Shown in pieces: positions 21,298 through 30,088 of a stretch of 64,000 nt of DNA. Below the pieces are notes generated by a model that made no database searches, was not told where the DNA came from, and saw nothing but the letters and a program-made list of their open reading frames with translations. The stretch is taken from positions 62,001 through 126,000 of the forward strand of contig JAUOPI010000004.1 of NCBI GenBank assembly GCA_030546905.1, read 5' to 3'. Every line of letters begins with the position of its first letter. Position 1 is the stretch's first letter. The DNA comes from Granulosicoccaceae sp. 1_MG-2023. GTDB lineage: Bacteria; Pseudomonadota; Gammaproteobacteria; Granulosicoccales; Granulosicoccaceae. A program made the translations under genes and the position numbers.

Positions 21298-21885
21298 ATG
21301 ACCCAGAAAGACGACGTTCAATACGACGCTGAAGAGCCGTCAGTAGTTGACGAACAAGCCACCGGTGAAGAATCCGGTAATGCCGCTGAGGCTGATGCTG
21401 CGAACGCCGAATCCGCCGAGATTGCGGCGCTGCGCGAAGCGCTGGAAAAGGCCGAAGCCAAAGCCGCGGAAAACTGGGATCGCTGTGTGCGCATGCAGGC
21501 CGAGATGGAAAACACCCGCAAGCGCCTGCAGCAGGAAGTCGACAATGCGCGCAAGTTCGGCCAGAAAAACCTGATCGAAGAGCTGTTGCCGATTATCGAC
21601 AGCATGGAAATGGGGGTTAATGCGGCCAATGAAGACGGTGTCGAGATCAGCAAAATCCGCGAAGGCTACGAGCTGACCAACAAGATGCTCGCGCAGCTGC
21701 TGGCCAAGTTCAATGTGGCGGCGGTGGACCCGGCCGGCGAGAAGTTTGACCCGGACAAGCACCAGGCCATGTCGATGCAGGAAGGCACCGGCGCTGAGCC
21801 CAACACCGTGGTTGCTGTGATGCAGAAAGGCTACACACTGAACGAGCGTCTGATCCGTCCGGCGCTGGTGATGGTGGCCAAGTAA
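21298..21885 (+). CDS. grpE: Nucleotide-exchange factor GrpE
   Basis: A 195-residue homodimeric cochaperone that releases ADP from DnaK. An acidic low-complexity N terminus (about 1-45) precedes a long alpha-helical coiled coil (about 45-100, EIAALREALEKAEAKAAENW onwards) and the C-terminal beta domain with KFDPDKHQAMSMQ and NTVVAVMQKGYTLNERLIRPA. The start is ATG 21298 with CGGAG upstream. A sigma-32-like promoter lies 66 bases before it. Confidence 0.95.
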   Translation: MTQKDDVQYDAEEPSVVDEQATGEESGNAAEADAANAESAEIAALREALEKAEAKAAENWDRCVRMQAEMENTRKRLQQEVDNARKFGQKNLIEELLPIIDSMEMGVNAANEDGVEISKIREGYELTNKMLAQLLAKFNVAAVDPAGEKFDPDKHQAMSMQEGTGAEPNTVVAVMQKGYTLNERLIRPALVMVAK

Positions 21886-21910
21886 GTAACCGGATTTTTT
21901 GTGCGGTCAA

Positions 21911-21940
21911 GGTGTTGAATTAACACCAATAGCCCTCATT
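21911..21940 (+). promoter_or_regulatory. Candidate sigma-32 promoter with overlapping palindrome upstream of dnaK
   Basis: TTGAAT (21915-21920) and CCCTCATT (21933-21940) are spaced by 12 bases, as in the grpE promoter. The -35 half lies inside the inverted repeat GGTGTT-GAATT-AACACC (21911-21927). This would give dnaK its own heat-shock transcript; the palindrome could be an operator. Confidence 0.55.
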
Positions 21941-21998
21941 TTTATACCAGACACAAATCAGTCTCAACTGAAGAAACAAATTTTGGAGAATTTTCGCA

Positions 21999-23921
21999 AT
22001 GGGTAAAATTATCGGAATCGATCTCGGTACCACTAACTCCTGTGTGGCCGTGATGGAAGGCACCAAACCACGGGTTATCGAGAACGCCGAGGGTGACCGC
22101 ACAACTCCGTCCATCGTCGCGTTTGCTGATGACGGTGAGGTTCTTGTTGGCCAGCCGGCCAAACGTCAGGCTGTCACCAACCCGAAGAACACCGTTTACG
22201 CGGTAAAACGTCTGATCGGTCGTCGCTTCGAAGAAGACGCGGTACAGAAAGACATCAACCTGGTGCCGTACAAAATTGTCAAAGCCGACAACGGCGACGC
22301 CTGGGTGGAAGTCAACGGCAAAAAAATGGCCGCCCCGGAAATCTCTGCACGCGTACTCATGAAAATGAAGCAGACCGCAGAGCAGTACTTGGGCGAAGAC
22401 GTGACCGAAGCGGTGGTAACCGTACCGGCTTACTTCAACGACTCGCAGCGTCAGGCCACTAAAGACGCCGGCCAGATCGCGGGCCTTAATGTAAAACGGA
22501 TTATCAACGAGCCGACAGCCGCTGCGCTGGCCTATGGCATGGACAAGCAGCAGGGCGATAAAACCATTGCGGTTTATGACCTCGGTGGCGGTACTTTCGA
22601 CGTCTCTATCATCGAGGTCGCTGAAGTGGATGGCGAGCACCAGTTTGAAGTGCTGTCGACCAACGGTGACACTTTCCTCGGTGGTGAGGACTTTGACCTG
22701 CGTCTGATCGACTACCTGGCCGATGAGTTCAAAAAGGAAAACGGCATTGATCTGCACAGCGATCCGCTGGCTCTGCAACGCCTGAAAGAAGCGGCCGAAA
22801 AAGCCAAGATTGAGCTGTCATCCAGCCAGTCAACCGATGTCAACCTGCCGTATATCACGGCCGATGCATCCGGTCCGAAGCACCTGAACATCAAACTCAG
22901 CCGCGCCAAGTTCGAGTCGCTGGTCGAGGATCTGATCGAGCGCACTATCGAGCCTTGTAAAGTGGCGCTGAAAGACGCCGGTCTGTCGGCCTCTGATGTG
23001 AACGACATCATTCTGGTCGGTGGCCAGACCCGTATGCCGAAAGTTCAGGAAGCGGTGAAAAACTTCTTCGGTCAGGATCCGCGCAAAGACGTCAACCCGG
23101 ACGAAGCGGTTGCAGTCGGTGCAGCGATTCAGGGTGGTGTACTCGGCGGTGACGTTAAAGACGTGCTGCTGCTCGACGTCACTCCGCTGTCACTGGGTAT
23201 AGAAACCCTCGGTGGCGTGATGACCAAGCTGATCGACAAAAACACCACGATCCCGACCAAAGCAAGTCAGGTGTTCTCTACCGCCGAAGACAACCAGAGT
23301 GCGGTTACCGTACACGTGCTGCAGGGTGAGCGTGAAATGGCCAGTGGTAACAAATCCCTGGGCCGCTTCGACCTTAACGACATTCCGCCGGCACCGCGCG
23401 GCATGCCGCAGATCGAAGTCAGCTTCGATATCGACAGCAACGGTATCCTGAATGTCTCGGCAAAAGACAAGGCCACCGGTAAAGAGCAGTCCATCGTGAT
23501 CAAAGCCTCTTCGGGCCTGTCCGATGAAGAGATCGAAAAAATGGTGCAGGACGCCGAGGCGCATGCAGAAGAAGACCGCAAGCTCAAAGAGCTGGTCGAT
23601 GTGCGTAACCAGGGCGAAGGTCTGATCCACGCGGCTGAGAAATCACTCAAAGAGCTGGGCGATAAAGCCACGGAGGACGAGAAAAAAGAAGTCGAGTCTG
23701 CTGTGGCAGCGCTGCGCGAAGTACTCAGCGGTGAAGACAAAGACGCAATCGAAGCGAAAACCCAGGCGCTCAGCGAAGCGGCTGCCAAAATCGCCGAGAA
23801 AGCCTACGCTCAGGGACAGGCCGGTGATGCGGCCGGCGCGGCCGATGCCGGGCAGGCGAACAACGCTGATGACGATGTGGTCGACGCTGAGTTCGAAGAA
23901 GTCAAAGACGACAAAAAATAA
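21999..23921 (+). CDS. dnaK: Molecular chaperone DnaK (Hsp70)
   Basis: A 640-residue Hsp70. The ATPase domain starts [20 protein letters not shown], with [20 protein letters not shown] and [15 protein letters not shown] (phosphate loops). The substrate domain contains [20 protein letters not shown] and the linker. The helical lid ends in an acidic [15 protein letters not shown] tail that typically binds cochaperones. Length is almost that of E. coli DnaK. A terminator follows, so dnaJ may be partly uncoupled. Confidence 0.98.
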   Translation: MGKIIGIDLGTTNSCVAVMEGTKPRVIENAEGDRTTPSIVAFADDGEVLVGQPAKRQAVTNPKNTVYAVKRLIGRRFEEDAVQKDINLVPYKIVKADNGDAWVEVNGKKMAAPEISARVLMKMKQTAEQYLGEDVTEAVVTVPAYFNDSQRQATKDAGQIAGLNVKRIINEPTAAALAYGMDKQQGDKTIAVYDLGGGTFDVSIIEVAEVDGEHQFEVLSTNGDTFLGGEDFDLRLIDYLADEFKKENGIDLHSDPLALQRLKEAAEKAKIELSSSQSTDVNLPYITADASGPKHLNIKLSRAKFESLVEDLIERTIEPCKVALKDAGLSASDVNDIILVGGQTRMPKVQEAVKNFFGQDPRKDVNPDEAVAVGAAIQGGVLGGDVKDVLLLDVTPLSLGIETLGGVMTKLIDKNTTIPTKASQVFSTAEDNQSAVTVHVLQGEREMASGNKSLGRFDLNDIPPAPRGMPQIEVSFDIDSNGILNVSAKDKATGKEQSIVIKASSGLSDEEIEKMVQDAEAHAEEDRKLKELVDVRNQGEGLIHAAEKSLKELGDKATEDEKKEVESAVAALREVLSGEDKDAIEAKTQALSEAAAKIAEKAYAQGQAGDAAGAADAGQANNADDDVVDAEFEEVKDDKK

Positions 23922-23940
23922 GCCGTATATGACGGCCAAG

Positions 23941-23972
23941 GGTGACCGGCAACTGCCGGTCACCGTTTTTTT
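23941..23972 (+). terminator. Rho-independent terminator between dnaK and dnaJ
   Basis: A perfect 10-bp stem, GGTGACCGGC (23941-23950) with GCCGGTCACC (23955-23964), has a four-base loop and seven Ts directly after (23966-23972). It should reduce readthrough from dnaK into dnaJ. Confidence 0.9.
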
Positions 23973-23987
23973 ATGACGATTTTTAAG

Positions 23988-24021
23988 ATCCGCAGCGTGT
24001 CTGAAACGCGCTGCGGATTTT
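23988..24021 (+). promoter_or_regulatory. Stem-loop in the dnaJ leader
   Basis: ATCCGCAGCG (23988-23997) pairs perfectly with CGCTGCGGAT (24009-24018) across an 11-base loop; four Ts follow, 23 bases before the dnaJ start. It may be a second weak terminator/attenuator or a leader structure affecting dnaJ translation. Confidence 0.5.
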
Positions 24022-24043
24022 GCAGTTTGACGGGAAACGATTG

Positions 24044-25189
24044 ATGTCCGAGCGTGATTATTACGAGGTTCTGGGTGTAGATAAGAGCGCAGGTAGCGCA
24101 GAGCTGAAGAAAGCTTATCGCCGGCTGGCGATGAAATACCATCCGGACCGGAACCAGAATAATCCCGATGCCGAGGCCAATTTCAAGGAAGTCAAAGAAG
24201 CCTTTGAAATCCTCAGTGACCCGCAAAAACGCGCCGCTTATGACCAGTACGGTCATGCCGGTGTGCGCGGTCAGGGTGGTTTCGGCGGCGGTCAGGGCGG
24301 CGCCGATTTCAGTGATATTTTCGGCGATGTGTTCGGCGATATCTTCGGTGGCGGCGGGCGTCGCGGCGGCCAGCGTGTACACCGTGGTGATGATCTGCAG
24401 TACAACCTGGAAATTTCACTCGAAGAAGCGGTGGCCGGCAAAGAGGTCAAACTCGAAATTCCCACTCTGGTGCATTGCGATACCTGTGACGGCACCGGCG
24501 CCAAGCCTGGCACCAAGCCCACGACCTGCAGTACCTGTAACGGTATGGGCCAGGTGCGTATGCAGCAGGGCTTCTTTTCCGTGCAGCAGACCTGTCCCAA
24601 TTGCCGCGGAACCGGTCAGGTGATCTCCGATCCCTGTGATGACTGCCATGGCCGTGGTCGCATCCGTCAGGAGAAAACCCTGTCGGTGAAAGTGCCGGCC
24701 GGTGTTGATACCGGCGACCGTATCCGTCTGTCCGGCGAAGGCGAAGCCGGCGAGCGCGGTGGTCCGGCCGGTGATCTGTACGTGGCGATCCGTGTTAAAC
24801 CGCACAAAATATTCGAACGCGACGGTTCCGACCTGCATTGTGCCATGCCGATTGATGTGGTCACCGCAGCGCTTGGCGGTGAGCTCGAAGTCCCCACGCT
24901 GGCCGGCAAGGTCAGCCTGAAAATTCCGCCCGGTACGCAATCGGAGAAAATGTTCCGTCTGCGCGGCAAGGGCGTGAAATCCGTACATGGCGGGCCGGTC
25001 GGTGATCTGCTGTGTCGTGTTAAGGTGGAGACGCCGGTCAACCTGACCGCAGAGCAAAAAGGGCTGCTTGAGCAGTTCGCCGCCACCCTCAGTGGTAACA
25101 AAGGCGAAAAACACAGCCCGCAAAAGCATTCCTGGCTCGATGGCGTGAAGAGTTTCTTTGACGAAATGCGTGGCGGTAGCAGCAGCTAG
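24044..25189 (+). CDS. dnaJ: Chaperone protein DnaJ (Hsp40)
   Basis: A 381-residue type I DnaJ that delivers substrates to DnaK and stimulates its ATPase. It has the J domain with MKYHPDRN (HPD motif), the Gly/Phe-rich linker with repeated [13 protein letters not shown], and four CxxCxGxG zinc motifs ([32 protein letters not shown]). The C-terminal substrate domain follows. ATG 24044 is preceded by GGGAAA; an in-frame ATG 24 bases upstream lies within the leader hairpin's 3' side and is less likely. Confidence 0.97.
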   Translation: MSERDYYEVLGVDKSAGSAELKKAYRRLAMKYHPDRNQNNPDAEANFKEVKEAFEILSDPQKRAAYDQYGHAGVRGQGGFGGGQGGADFSDIFGDVFGDIFGGGGRRGGQRVHRGDDLQYNLEISLEEAVAGKEVKLEIPTLVHCDTCDGTGAKPGTKPTTCSTCNGMGQVRMQQGFFSVQQTCPNCRGTGQVISDPCDDCHGRGRIRQEKTLSVKVPAGVDTGDRIRLSGEGEAGERGGPAGDLYVAIRVKPHKIFERDGSDLHCAMPIDVVTAALGGELEVPTLAGKVSLKIPPGTQSEKMFRLRGKGVKSVHGGPVGDLLCRVKVETPVNLTAEQKGLLEQFAATLSGNKGEKHSPQKHSWLDGVKSFFDEMRGGSSS

Positions 25190-25212
25190 GAGCTGTCATA
25201 ATCCGCGGTCAT

Positions 25213-25230
25213 ATGTCACGTGCTTGTCAC
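25213..25230 (+). promoter_or_regulatory. Pho box upstream of phoB
   Basis: Two PhoB half-sites, ATGTCAC and TTGTCAC, separated by four bases (11-base period) match the Pho-box pattern. A TTTAAT -10-like hexamer begins ten bases after the box (25241-25246). A further CTGTCAT lies at 25193-25199. This predicts phosphate-starvation autoinduction of phoB-phoR. Confidence 0.75.
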
Positions 25231-25275
25231 AATTGTCGGTTTTAATAGGCGGGGTAATTCAACAAGCAATGAGTA

Positions 25276-25965
25276 ATGACACGCATTCTCCTGATTGAAG
25301 ACGAGCCGGCCATCCGGGAAATGATCCGCTTTGCGCTGGTGCGCGAAGGTTATGAGGTGGACGAGGCCGGTGATGTGGCCGAAGCGCGCAGCGCCATCGC
25401 TGATGCGCATCCGGACCTGGCCATCGTTGACTGGATGCTGCCCGACATGCCCGGTGTCGAGTTTATCCGCGAGCTGCGCCGTGAAGAGATCTACCGCGAA
25501 CTGCCGGTGATTATGCTCACGGCGCGCGCTGAGGAATACGACAAGGTCAAAGGGCTGGACTCCGGCGCAGACGACTACATGACCAAGCCGGTTGCGCTGC
25601 GCGAACTCTTCTCGCGGGTCAAAGCGTTGTTGCGTCGCTCGCGCGGTTACGGCGAGGATGAAAGCCTCAAACTCGGTCGCCTGGTGATGGATACCGCCTC
25701 CCACAGTGTCAGCGTGGAAGGCAAGGCGGTGACCATCGGCAACACGGAGTTCAAGTTGCTGCACTTTTTTATGACCCATCCCGATCGTGTCTACTCGCGC
25801 TCCAAGCTGCTGGACTTCGTCTGGGGCCAGTCGGTGTTTGTTGAGGAGCGCACCGTCGATGTGCATATCCTGCGCCTGCGCAAGGCGCTCAAACCCTTCG
25901 GCGCTGACGGCATGGTGCAGACTGTGCGCGGTGCCGGCTACCGCTTCTCCGCCAATGTCGGCTGA
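25276..25965 (+). CDS. phoB: Phosphate regulon response regulator PhoB
   Basis: A 229-residue OmpR/PhoB-family regulator. The receiver domain has the acidic pair ED (residues 8-9), phospho-acceptor Asp52 in IVDWMLPD, Thr/Lys in MLTAR and MTKPV. The winged-helix DNA-binding domain has LLHFFMTHPDRVYSRSKLLD and VDVHILRLRKALKP. When phosphorylated by PhoR it should bind Pho boxes such as those before itself and pstS. It is separated from phoR by 39 bases. The ribosome-binding site is weak. Confidence 0.95.
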   Translation: MTRILLIEDEPAIREMIRFALVREGYEVDEAGDVAEARSAIADAHPDLAIVDWMLPDMPGVEFIRELRREEIYRELPVIMLTARAEEYDKVKGLDSGADDYMTKPVALRELFSRVKALLRRSRGYGEDESLKLGRLVMDTASHSVSVEGKAVTIGNTEFKLLHFFMTHPDRVYSRSKLLDFVWGQSVFVEERTVDVHILRLRKALKPFGADGMVQTVRGAGYRFSANVG

Positions 25966-26004
25966 CAGCATCGCTGCTGCTTTGTCTGTGATGGCTGCGC
26001 TGCG

Positions 26005-27303
26005 ATGAACAGCACACCCTGGGAGGCGGAACGCTGGCGTCTGGGGTTGACGCTGGTACTGATCGCGGTGATCGGTTTGCTGAGCGGTCACTGGCTGCTG
26101 GCCGTATCCTTGCCCTTGCTCGGTTACTCACTCTGGAATCTCTATCAGCTCTATTGTCTGGAGCGTTGGCTGGCCTCGGGCGTCAAGCCCGGTAAGGCGC
26201 CGGAGGCCGGTGGTATCTGGGCGGTGATCGTGCAGCATATCTACCGCCGCGAAGTGGCCTCGAAAAAACGCAAAAAACGCTATAAGGATATGCTGGTGCG
26301 GGTTAACGCGGCGATCGACGCCTTGCCCGATGCCGCAGTGGTGCTCAATAGTCGCAACGAGATCGAGTGGTCCAATGATGGTGCGCAACTGCTTCTGGGG
26401 ATCAATAAACGCCGCGACGCCGGCAGCTATATCGGCAATCTGCTGCGATTGCCGGAATTCCGCGAATACCTTGATAACCCCGGCGCGACGCGCGACTTTG
26501 AGCTGCAATCGCCGATTGACGGCAATCGCGTGGTGGCGATCAACCTTACGCCGTTTGGCAAGAAGCAGTCGCTGATGACGGCCCGTGACGTCAGTCAGCG
26601 CGTTGAGCTGACCCGTGTGCGTAAGGCGTTTATCGCCAATGCCTCCCATGAGCTGCGCACGCCCTTAACCGTTATTGCCGGTTATCTGGAAATTTTGCAG
26701 AGCGATCCGGATTTGCCGGAGGCGCTGGTCGGTCCGCTGCAATCGGCCCGCGAACAGGCCTCACGGATGGAAAGCATTATCGCTGACCTGTTGACCCTGT
26801 CGCGTCTGGAAAGCTCTCACTTGAATGACGGCGACGGTGACGACGTGGCGTTGTCGGACCTGATCCGGCGCATTGTCGGTGATCTGCAGACCACGGTTGC
26901 CGGCGACACGCACAGCTTCACGCTGGATATCGTGGATGAGGTGTGTATCCGCGCGATCCATATGGAAATCGAAGGAGTGGTGCTGAACCTCTGTCGCAAC
27001 GCCATCCTGCATACGCCGCCCGGTACCCGTGTGGATGTGCGGCTGAGTCTGGATCAGGACGGTAATGTGCATTTTGTGGTGCGCGACAACGGTGAGGGTA
27101 TTCCCGAAGAGCATCTGCACCGTTTGACAGAGCGCTTCTACCGTGTCGATGCCGGGCGCTCGCGGGCAGTCGGCGGCACCGGGCTGGGGCTGGCCATCAC
27201 GCGGCACGTGATGGAACGCTGCGGCGGTGATCTGCGCATCAGCAGTACGCCCGGCGAGTACGCCCAGTTTGAGGCTGTGTTCCCGCGCAAGCTGGTCTGT
27301 TAA
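26005..27303 (+). CDS. phoR: Phosphate regulon sensor histidine kinase PhoR
   Basis: A 432-residue inner-membrane kinase. Two short N-terminal hydrophobic segments (about residues 10-45) with almost no periplasmic loop are typical of PhoR. A PAS-like domain (about 90-200) leads to the HisKA box NASHELRTPLTVIAGYLEIL, the N box LCRNAILHTPPG, G1 VRDNGEGIPEEH and G2 GGTGLGLAITRHVM. It senses phosphate through the Pst-PhoU complex encoded downstream and phosphorylates PhoB. Confidence 0.95.
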   Translation: MNSTPWEAERWRLGLTLVLIAVIGLLSGHWLLAVSLPLLGYSLWNLYQLYCLERWLASGVKPGKAPEAGGIWAVIVQHIYRREVASKKRKKRYKDMLVRVNAAIDALPDAAVVLNSRNEIEWSNDGAQLLLGINKRRDAGSYIGNLLRLPEFREYLDNPGATRDFELQSPIDGNRVVAINLTPFGKKQSLMTARDVSQRVELTRVRKAFIANASHELRTPLTVIAGYLEILQSDPDLPEALVGPLQSAREQASRMESIIADLLTLSRLESSHLNDGDGDDVALSDLIRRIVGDLQTTVAGDTHSFTLDIVDEVCIRAIHMEIEGVVLNLCRNAILHTPPGTRVDVRLSLDQDGNVHFVVRDNGEGIPEEHLHRLTERFYRVDAGRSRAVGGTGLGLAITRHVMERCGGDLRISSTPGEYAQFEAVFPRKLVC

Positions 27304-27493
27304 ACGTCGCCGGCCTTCCCGCGCCCTGTTTTTACGTTGTTTTTCACTTGTCTGTCCTGCAGGCCTTTCTGTGCCATCCGCGCGGCTTGCGGCGCACGTT
27401 TCTGCCCCTCAATCCGACCCGTCATGACCCGCCGGAGCGCTCTGCAAAAGGGCTTGCGGCACTGTTCGCCATGTCTGTCATAAATTCCCCGGG

Positions 27494-27527
27494 CTGTCAC
27501 GGTGATGTCATATAAGGCGCTCACAAT
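27494..27527 (+). promoter_or_regulatory. Pho box and -10 element upstream of pstS
   Basis: CTGTCAC-GGTG-ATGTCAT (27494-27511) fits the 7-4-7 Pho-box pattern, and a CACAAT hexamer lies ten bases after it (27522-27527), the spacing of PhoB-activated promoters. A third half-site CTGTCAT is at 27475-27481. The rest of the 262-base phoR-pstS gap shows no gene. Confidence 0.8.
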
Positions 27528-27565
27528 GCGCGCCGTCAACAACTAAAACCCTGAGGACATCACTA

Positions 27566-28597
27566 ATGAAAAAGCTGTTACTCGCCAGTGCTATTGCCGC
27601 TGCCACGGTAGGCGCAGCTCACGCTGCGGGCCGTGATCAAATCTCCATCGTAGGTTCGTCCACGGTCTTTCCTTTTGCCACCGTGGTTGCCGAGCGTTTC
27701 GGTAAAACCTCCGGTATGAAAACGCCGATTATTGAGTCGACCGGCACCGGCGGCGGCATGAAGCTGTTCTGCTCAGGTGTGGATATCAACTCACCCGACG
27801 TGACCAACGCCTCGCGCCGTATGAAGTCATCTGAATTTGAGATGTGCCAGGAAAACGGTGTGAAAGACATCGTTGAAGTACTGATCGGCTTCGACGGCAT
27901 CGTGATCGCGAACTCCACCGAGAGCGGGCAAATGGATGTCACCACAAAGGAAGTGTTCCTGGCGCTGGCCAAACAGGTGCCCAACCCGGATGGCAGCGAA
28001 ACGCTGATTGATAATCCCTACCAGACCTGGTCTGAAATCAATCCGGCACTGCCGGCTGTGAAGATCGAGGTACTCGGTCCGCCGCCGACTTCAGGTACCC
28101 GTGATGCTTTCGCCGAGCTGGCACTGGAAGGTGGCTGCAAGCAGTTTCCGTTTATCAAAGCGATGGAAAAAGACGACTACAAAGCCGTCTGCCACACTGT
28201 CCGTGAAGACGGCGCTTATGTGGAAGCGGGCGAAAACGACAACCTGATCGTGCAAAAGCTGGAAAGCAATCCGGAAGCCTTCGGTGTCTTCGGTTACAGC
28301 TTCCTGGAGCAAAACTCGGATAAGGTTCAGGGTTCACTGATCGGCGGTATTGCGCCGGAATTTGAAACCATTGCATCCGGCGATTATCCGGTCTCGCGCC
28401 CGCTGTACTTCTACGTCAAGAAAGCGCACGTCGGCAATGTTCCGGGCATTCAGGAATTCATCAATGAATTCACCTCCGAGCAGGCTTTCGGTGAGGAAGG
28501 TTATCTCGTCGATAAAGGTCTGATTTCGCTGGACGAAGCCAAGCGCGAAGAAACCCGCAAAGCGGCGCAAACACTGCAAATTCTGGACTCACTCTGA
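27566..28597 (+). CDS. pstS: Phosphate ABC transporter periplasmic binding protein PstS
   Basis: A 343-residue high-affinity phosphate-binding protein. The signal peptide MKKLLLASAIAAATVGAAHA ends near residue 20. The mature protein begins with ISIVGSSTVFPF (phosphate-contacting Ser/Thr loop), then ESTGTGGGMKLFCSG and PPPTSGTRDAF, all conserved binding loops. A GAGGA site precedes ATG 27566. It is separated from pstC by a terminator, which should raise its level over the membrane components. Confidence 0.95.
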   Translation: MKKLLLASAIAAATVGAAHAAGRDQISIVGSSTVFPFATVVAERFGKTSGMKTPIIESTGTGGGMKLFCSGVDINSPDVTNASRRMKSSEFEMCQENGVKDIVEVLIGFDGIVIANSTESGQMDVTTKEVFLALAKQVPNPDGSETLIDNPYQTWSEINPALPAVKIEVLGPPPTSGTRDAFAELALEGGCKQFPFIKAMEKDDYKAVCHTVREDGAYVEAGENDNLIVQKLESNPEAFGVFGYSFLEQNSDKVQGSLIGGIAPEFETIASGDYPVSRPLYFYVKKAHVGNVPGIQEFINEFTSEQAFGEEGYLVDKGLISLDEAKREETRKAAQTLQILDSL

Positions 28598-28638
28598 GTT
28601 GAGCTTGCTGCGCACGGGTGAGCTGTGCGCAAAGCCGG

Positions 28639-28675
28639 AAAGGGCCGGTATAGAATATCGGCCCTTTCTTTTTTT
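28639..28675 (+). terminator. Rho-independent terminator after pstS
   Basis: AAAGGGCCG (28639-28647) pairs with CGGCCCTTT (28659-28667), with further inner pairs around the loop, and a T-rich tract (28669-28675) follows. It probably allows partial readthrough into pstC. Confidence 0.88.
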
Positions 28676-28702
28676 ACAGATTAACCAGGCGCTGACTTAC
28701 TG

Positions 28703-30088
28703 ATGAATTCAGGCACTTTGATTGTGGTGATCGCTGTTCTGGCTGTCATTGGCTACCTGACAGGCCGGTTCCGCTCGGTTGCCTTGTCGGGTAATAAAAC
28801 CGGCGGGCAGGTCTTACATTCCCGGCCCGCATACTACGGCTATGCCACAGCCATTTGGTGCGGGCTGCCGGCCTTGTTGCTGCTGTTTCTGTGGACCGTG
28901 TTTGAGCCGGTTCTGATCAGCGGCATGGTGGTCAGGCAATTGCCGGCAGAGATGCAGAGCATGAGCACGGGCGAACAAAGTCTGGTGCTTAACGATATCC
29001 GGCTGCTGGCCACCCAGGGTGGCGTCGGTCCCGGTGGCACCGATATGGGGGATGTGGCGGTCTATCTGCAGGAGCTGCAACGCACCAGTTCCTGGATCCG
29101 CAATGCGCTGGTTGTGGTGGTCGCGCTGGCCGGGTTTGCCTGGGGGCTGAGTCGCATTCGTCCGGCCTTTCGCGCACGGATTTTTGTAGAGAGTGCCACG
29201 AAATGGCTGTTGTTTGCCTGTTCCGCGGTGGCGGTGGTGACCACCCTGGGAATTGTTCTGTCGGTGCTGTTTGAATCCATCCGCTTTTTCGGCGAGGTGC
29301 CGCCGGCGGACTTCCTGTTGGGGACCAACTGGAGCCCGCAAACCGCGATCCGCAGTGATCAGGTTGGCTCCTCCGGTGCCTTCGGTGCCATACCGTTGTT
29401 TGTCGGCACCATGCTGATCTCGGCGATCGCCATGCTGATCGCTGTGCCGGTGGGCCTGATGTCAGCCATTTACCTGTCCGAATACGCGTCCAAGGGGTTT
29501 CGTTCCTTTGCCAAGCCGATGCTGGAAATCCTCGCCGGTGTGCCGACCGTGGTCTACGGCTTTTTTGCCGCCCTGACGGTGGCACCGCTGATCCGCGGCT
29601 GGGGGCAGGGGCTGGGGCTGGATGTGGCGTCTGAAAGTGCGCTGGCCGCCGGTCTGGTGATGGGCGTGATGATTATCCCGTTTGTTTCTTCGATTTCCGA
29701 TGATGTGATTTCGGCGGTGCCGCGGGCGCTGCGTGAGGGCGCGCTGGGGATGGGAGCGACCAAAAACGAGACCATCCGTCAGGTGGTGCTTCCGGCGGCG
29801 CTGCCGGGCATTGTCGGCGGCATCCTGCTGGCCGTCTCGCGTGCCATCGGTGAGACCATGATCGTGGTGATGGCAGCCGGACTGGCAGCTAATCTGACCA
29901 TCAATCCGCTTGAGGCGGTCACTACGGTGACGGTGCAGATCGTCACGCTGCTGACCGGTGATCAGGAGTTCGACAGCGCGAAAACGCTGGCCGCCTTCGC
30001 CCTGGGACTGATGCTGTTCGTCGTCACTCTGTTACTTAACATCGCCGCATTGCATATCGTGCGCAAATACCGTGAACAATATGACTAA
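28703..30088 (+). CDS. pstC: Phosphate ABC transporter permease PstC (extended type)
   Basis: A 461-residue inner-membrane permease, much longer than E. coli PstC (about 320). The extra N-terminal part has two hydrophobic helices and a hydrophilic segment (about residues 70-135). The core has the permease signature: FGAIPLFVGTML, EILAGVPTVVYGFFAALTVA, and the cytoplasmic EAA-like loop RALREGALGMGATKNETIRQ. It forms the channel with PstA. The last 17 bases overlap the pstA start. Confidence 0.93.
   Translation: MNSGTLIVVIAVLAVIGYLTGRFRSVALSGNKTGGQVLHSRPAYYGYATAIWCGLPALLLLFLWTVFEPVLISGMVVRQLPAEMQSMSTGEQSLVLNDIRLLATQGGVGPGGTDMGDVAVYLQELQRTSSWIRNALVVVVALAGFAWGLSRIRPAFRARIFVESATKWLLFACSAVAVVTTLGIVLSVLFESIRFFGEVPPADFLLGTNWSPQTAIRSDQVGSSGAFGAIPLFVGTMLISAIAMLIAVPVGLMSAIYLSEYASKGFRSFAKPMLEILAGVPTVVYGFFAALTVAPLIRGWGQGLGLDVASESALAAGLVMGVMIIPFVSSISDDVISAVPRALREGALGMGATKNETIRQVVLPAALPGIVGGILLAVSRAIGETMIVVMAAGLAANLTINPLEAVTTVTVQIVTLLTGDQEFDSAKTLAAFALGLMLFVVTLLLNIAALHIVRKYREQYD

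Noticed and set aside
20038-21998. A CIRCE operator near hrcA, grpE or dnaK
   Set aside because: No TTAGCACTC/GAGTGCTAA pair was found; the repeats there have different sequences.
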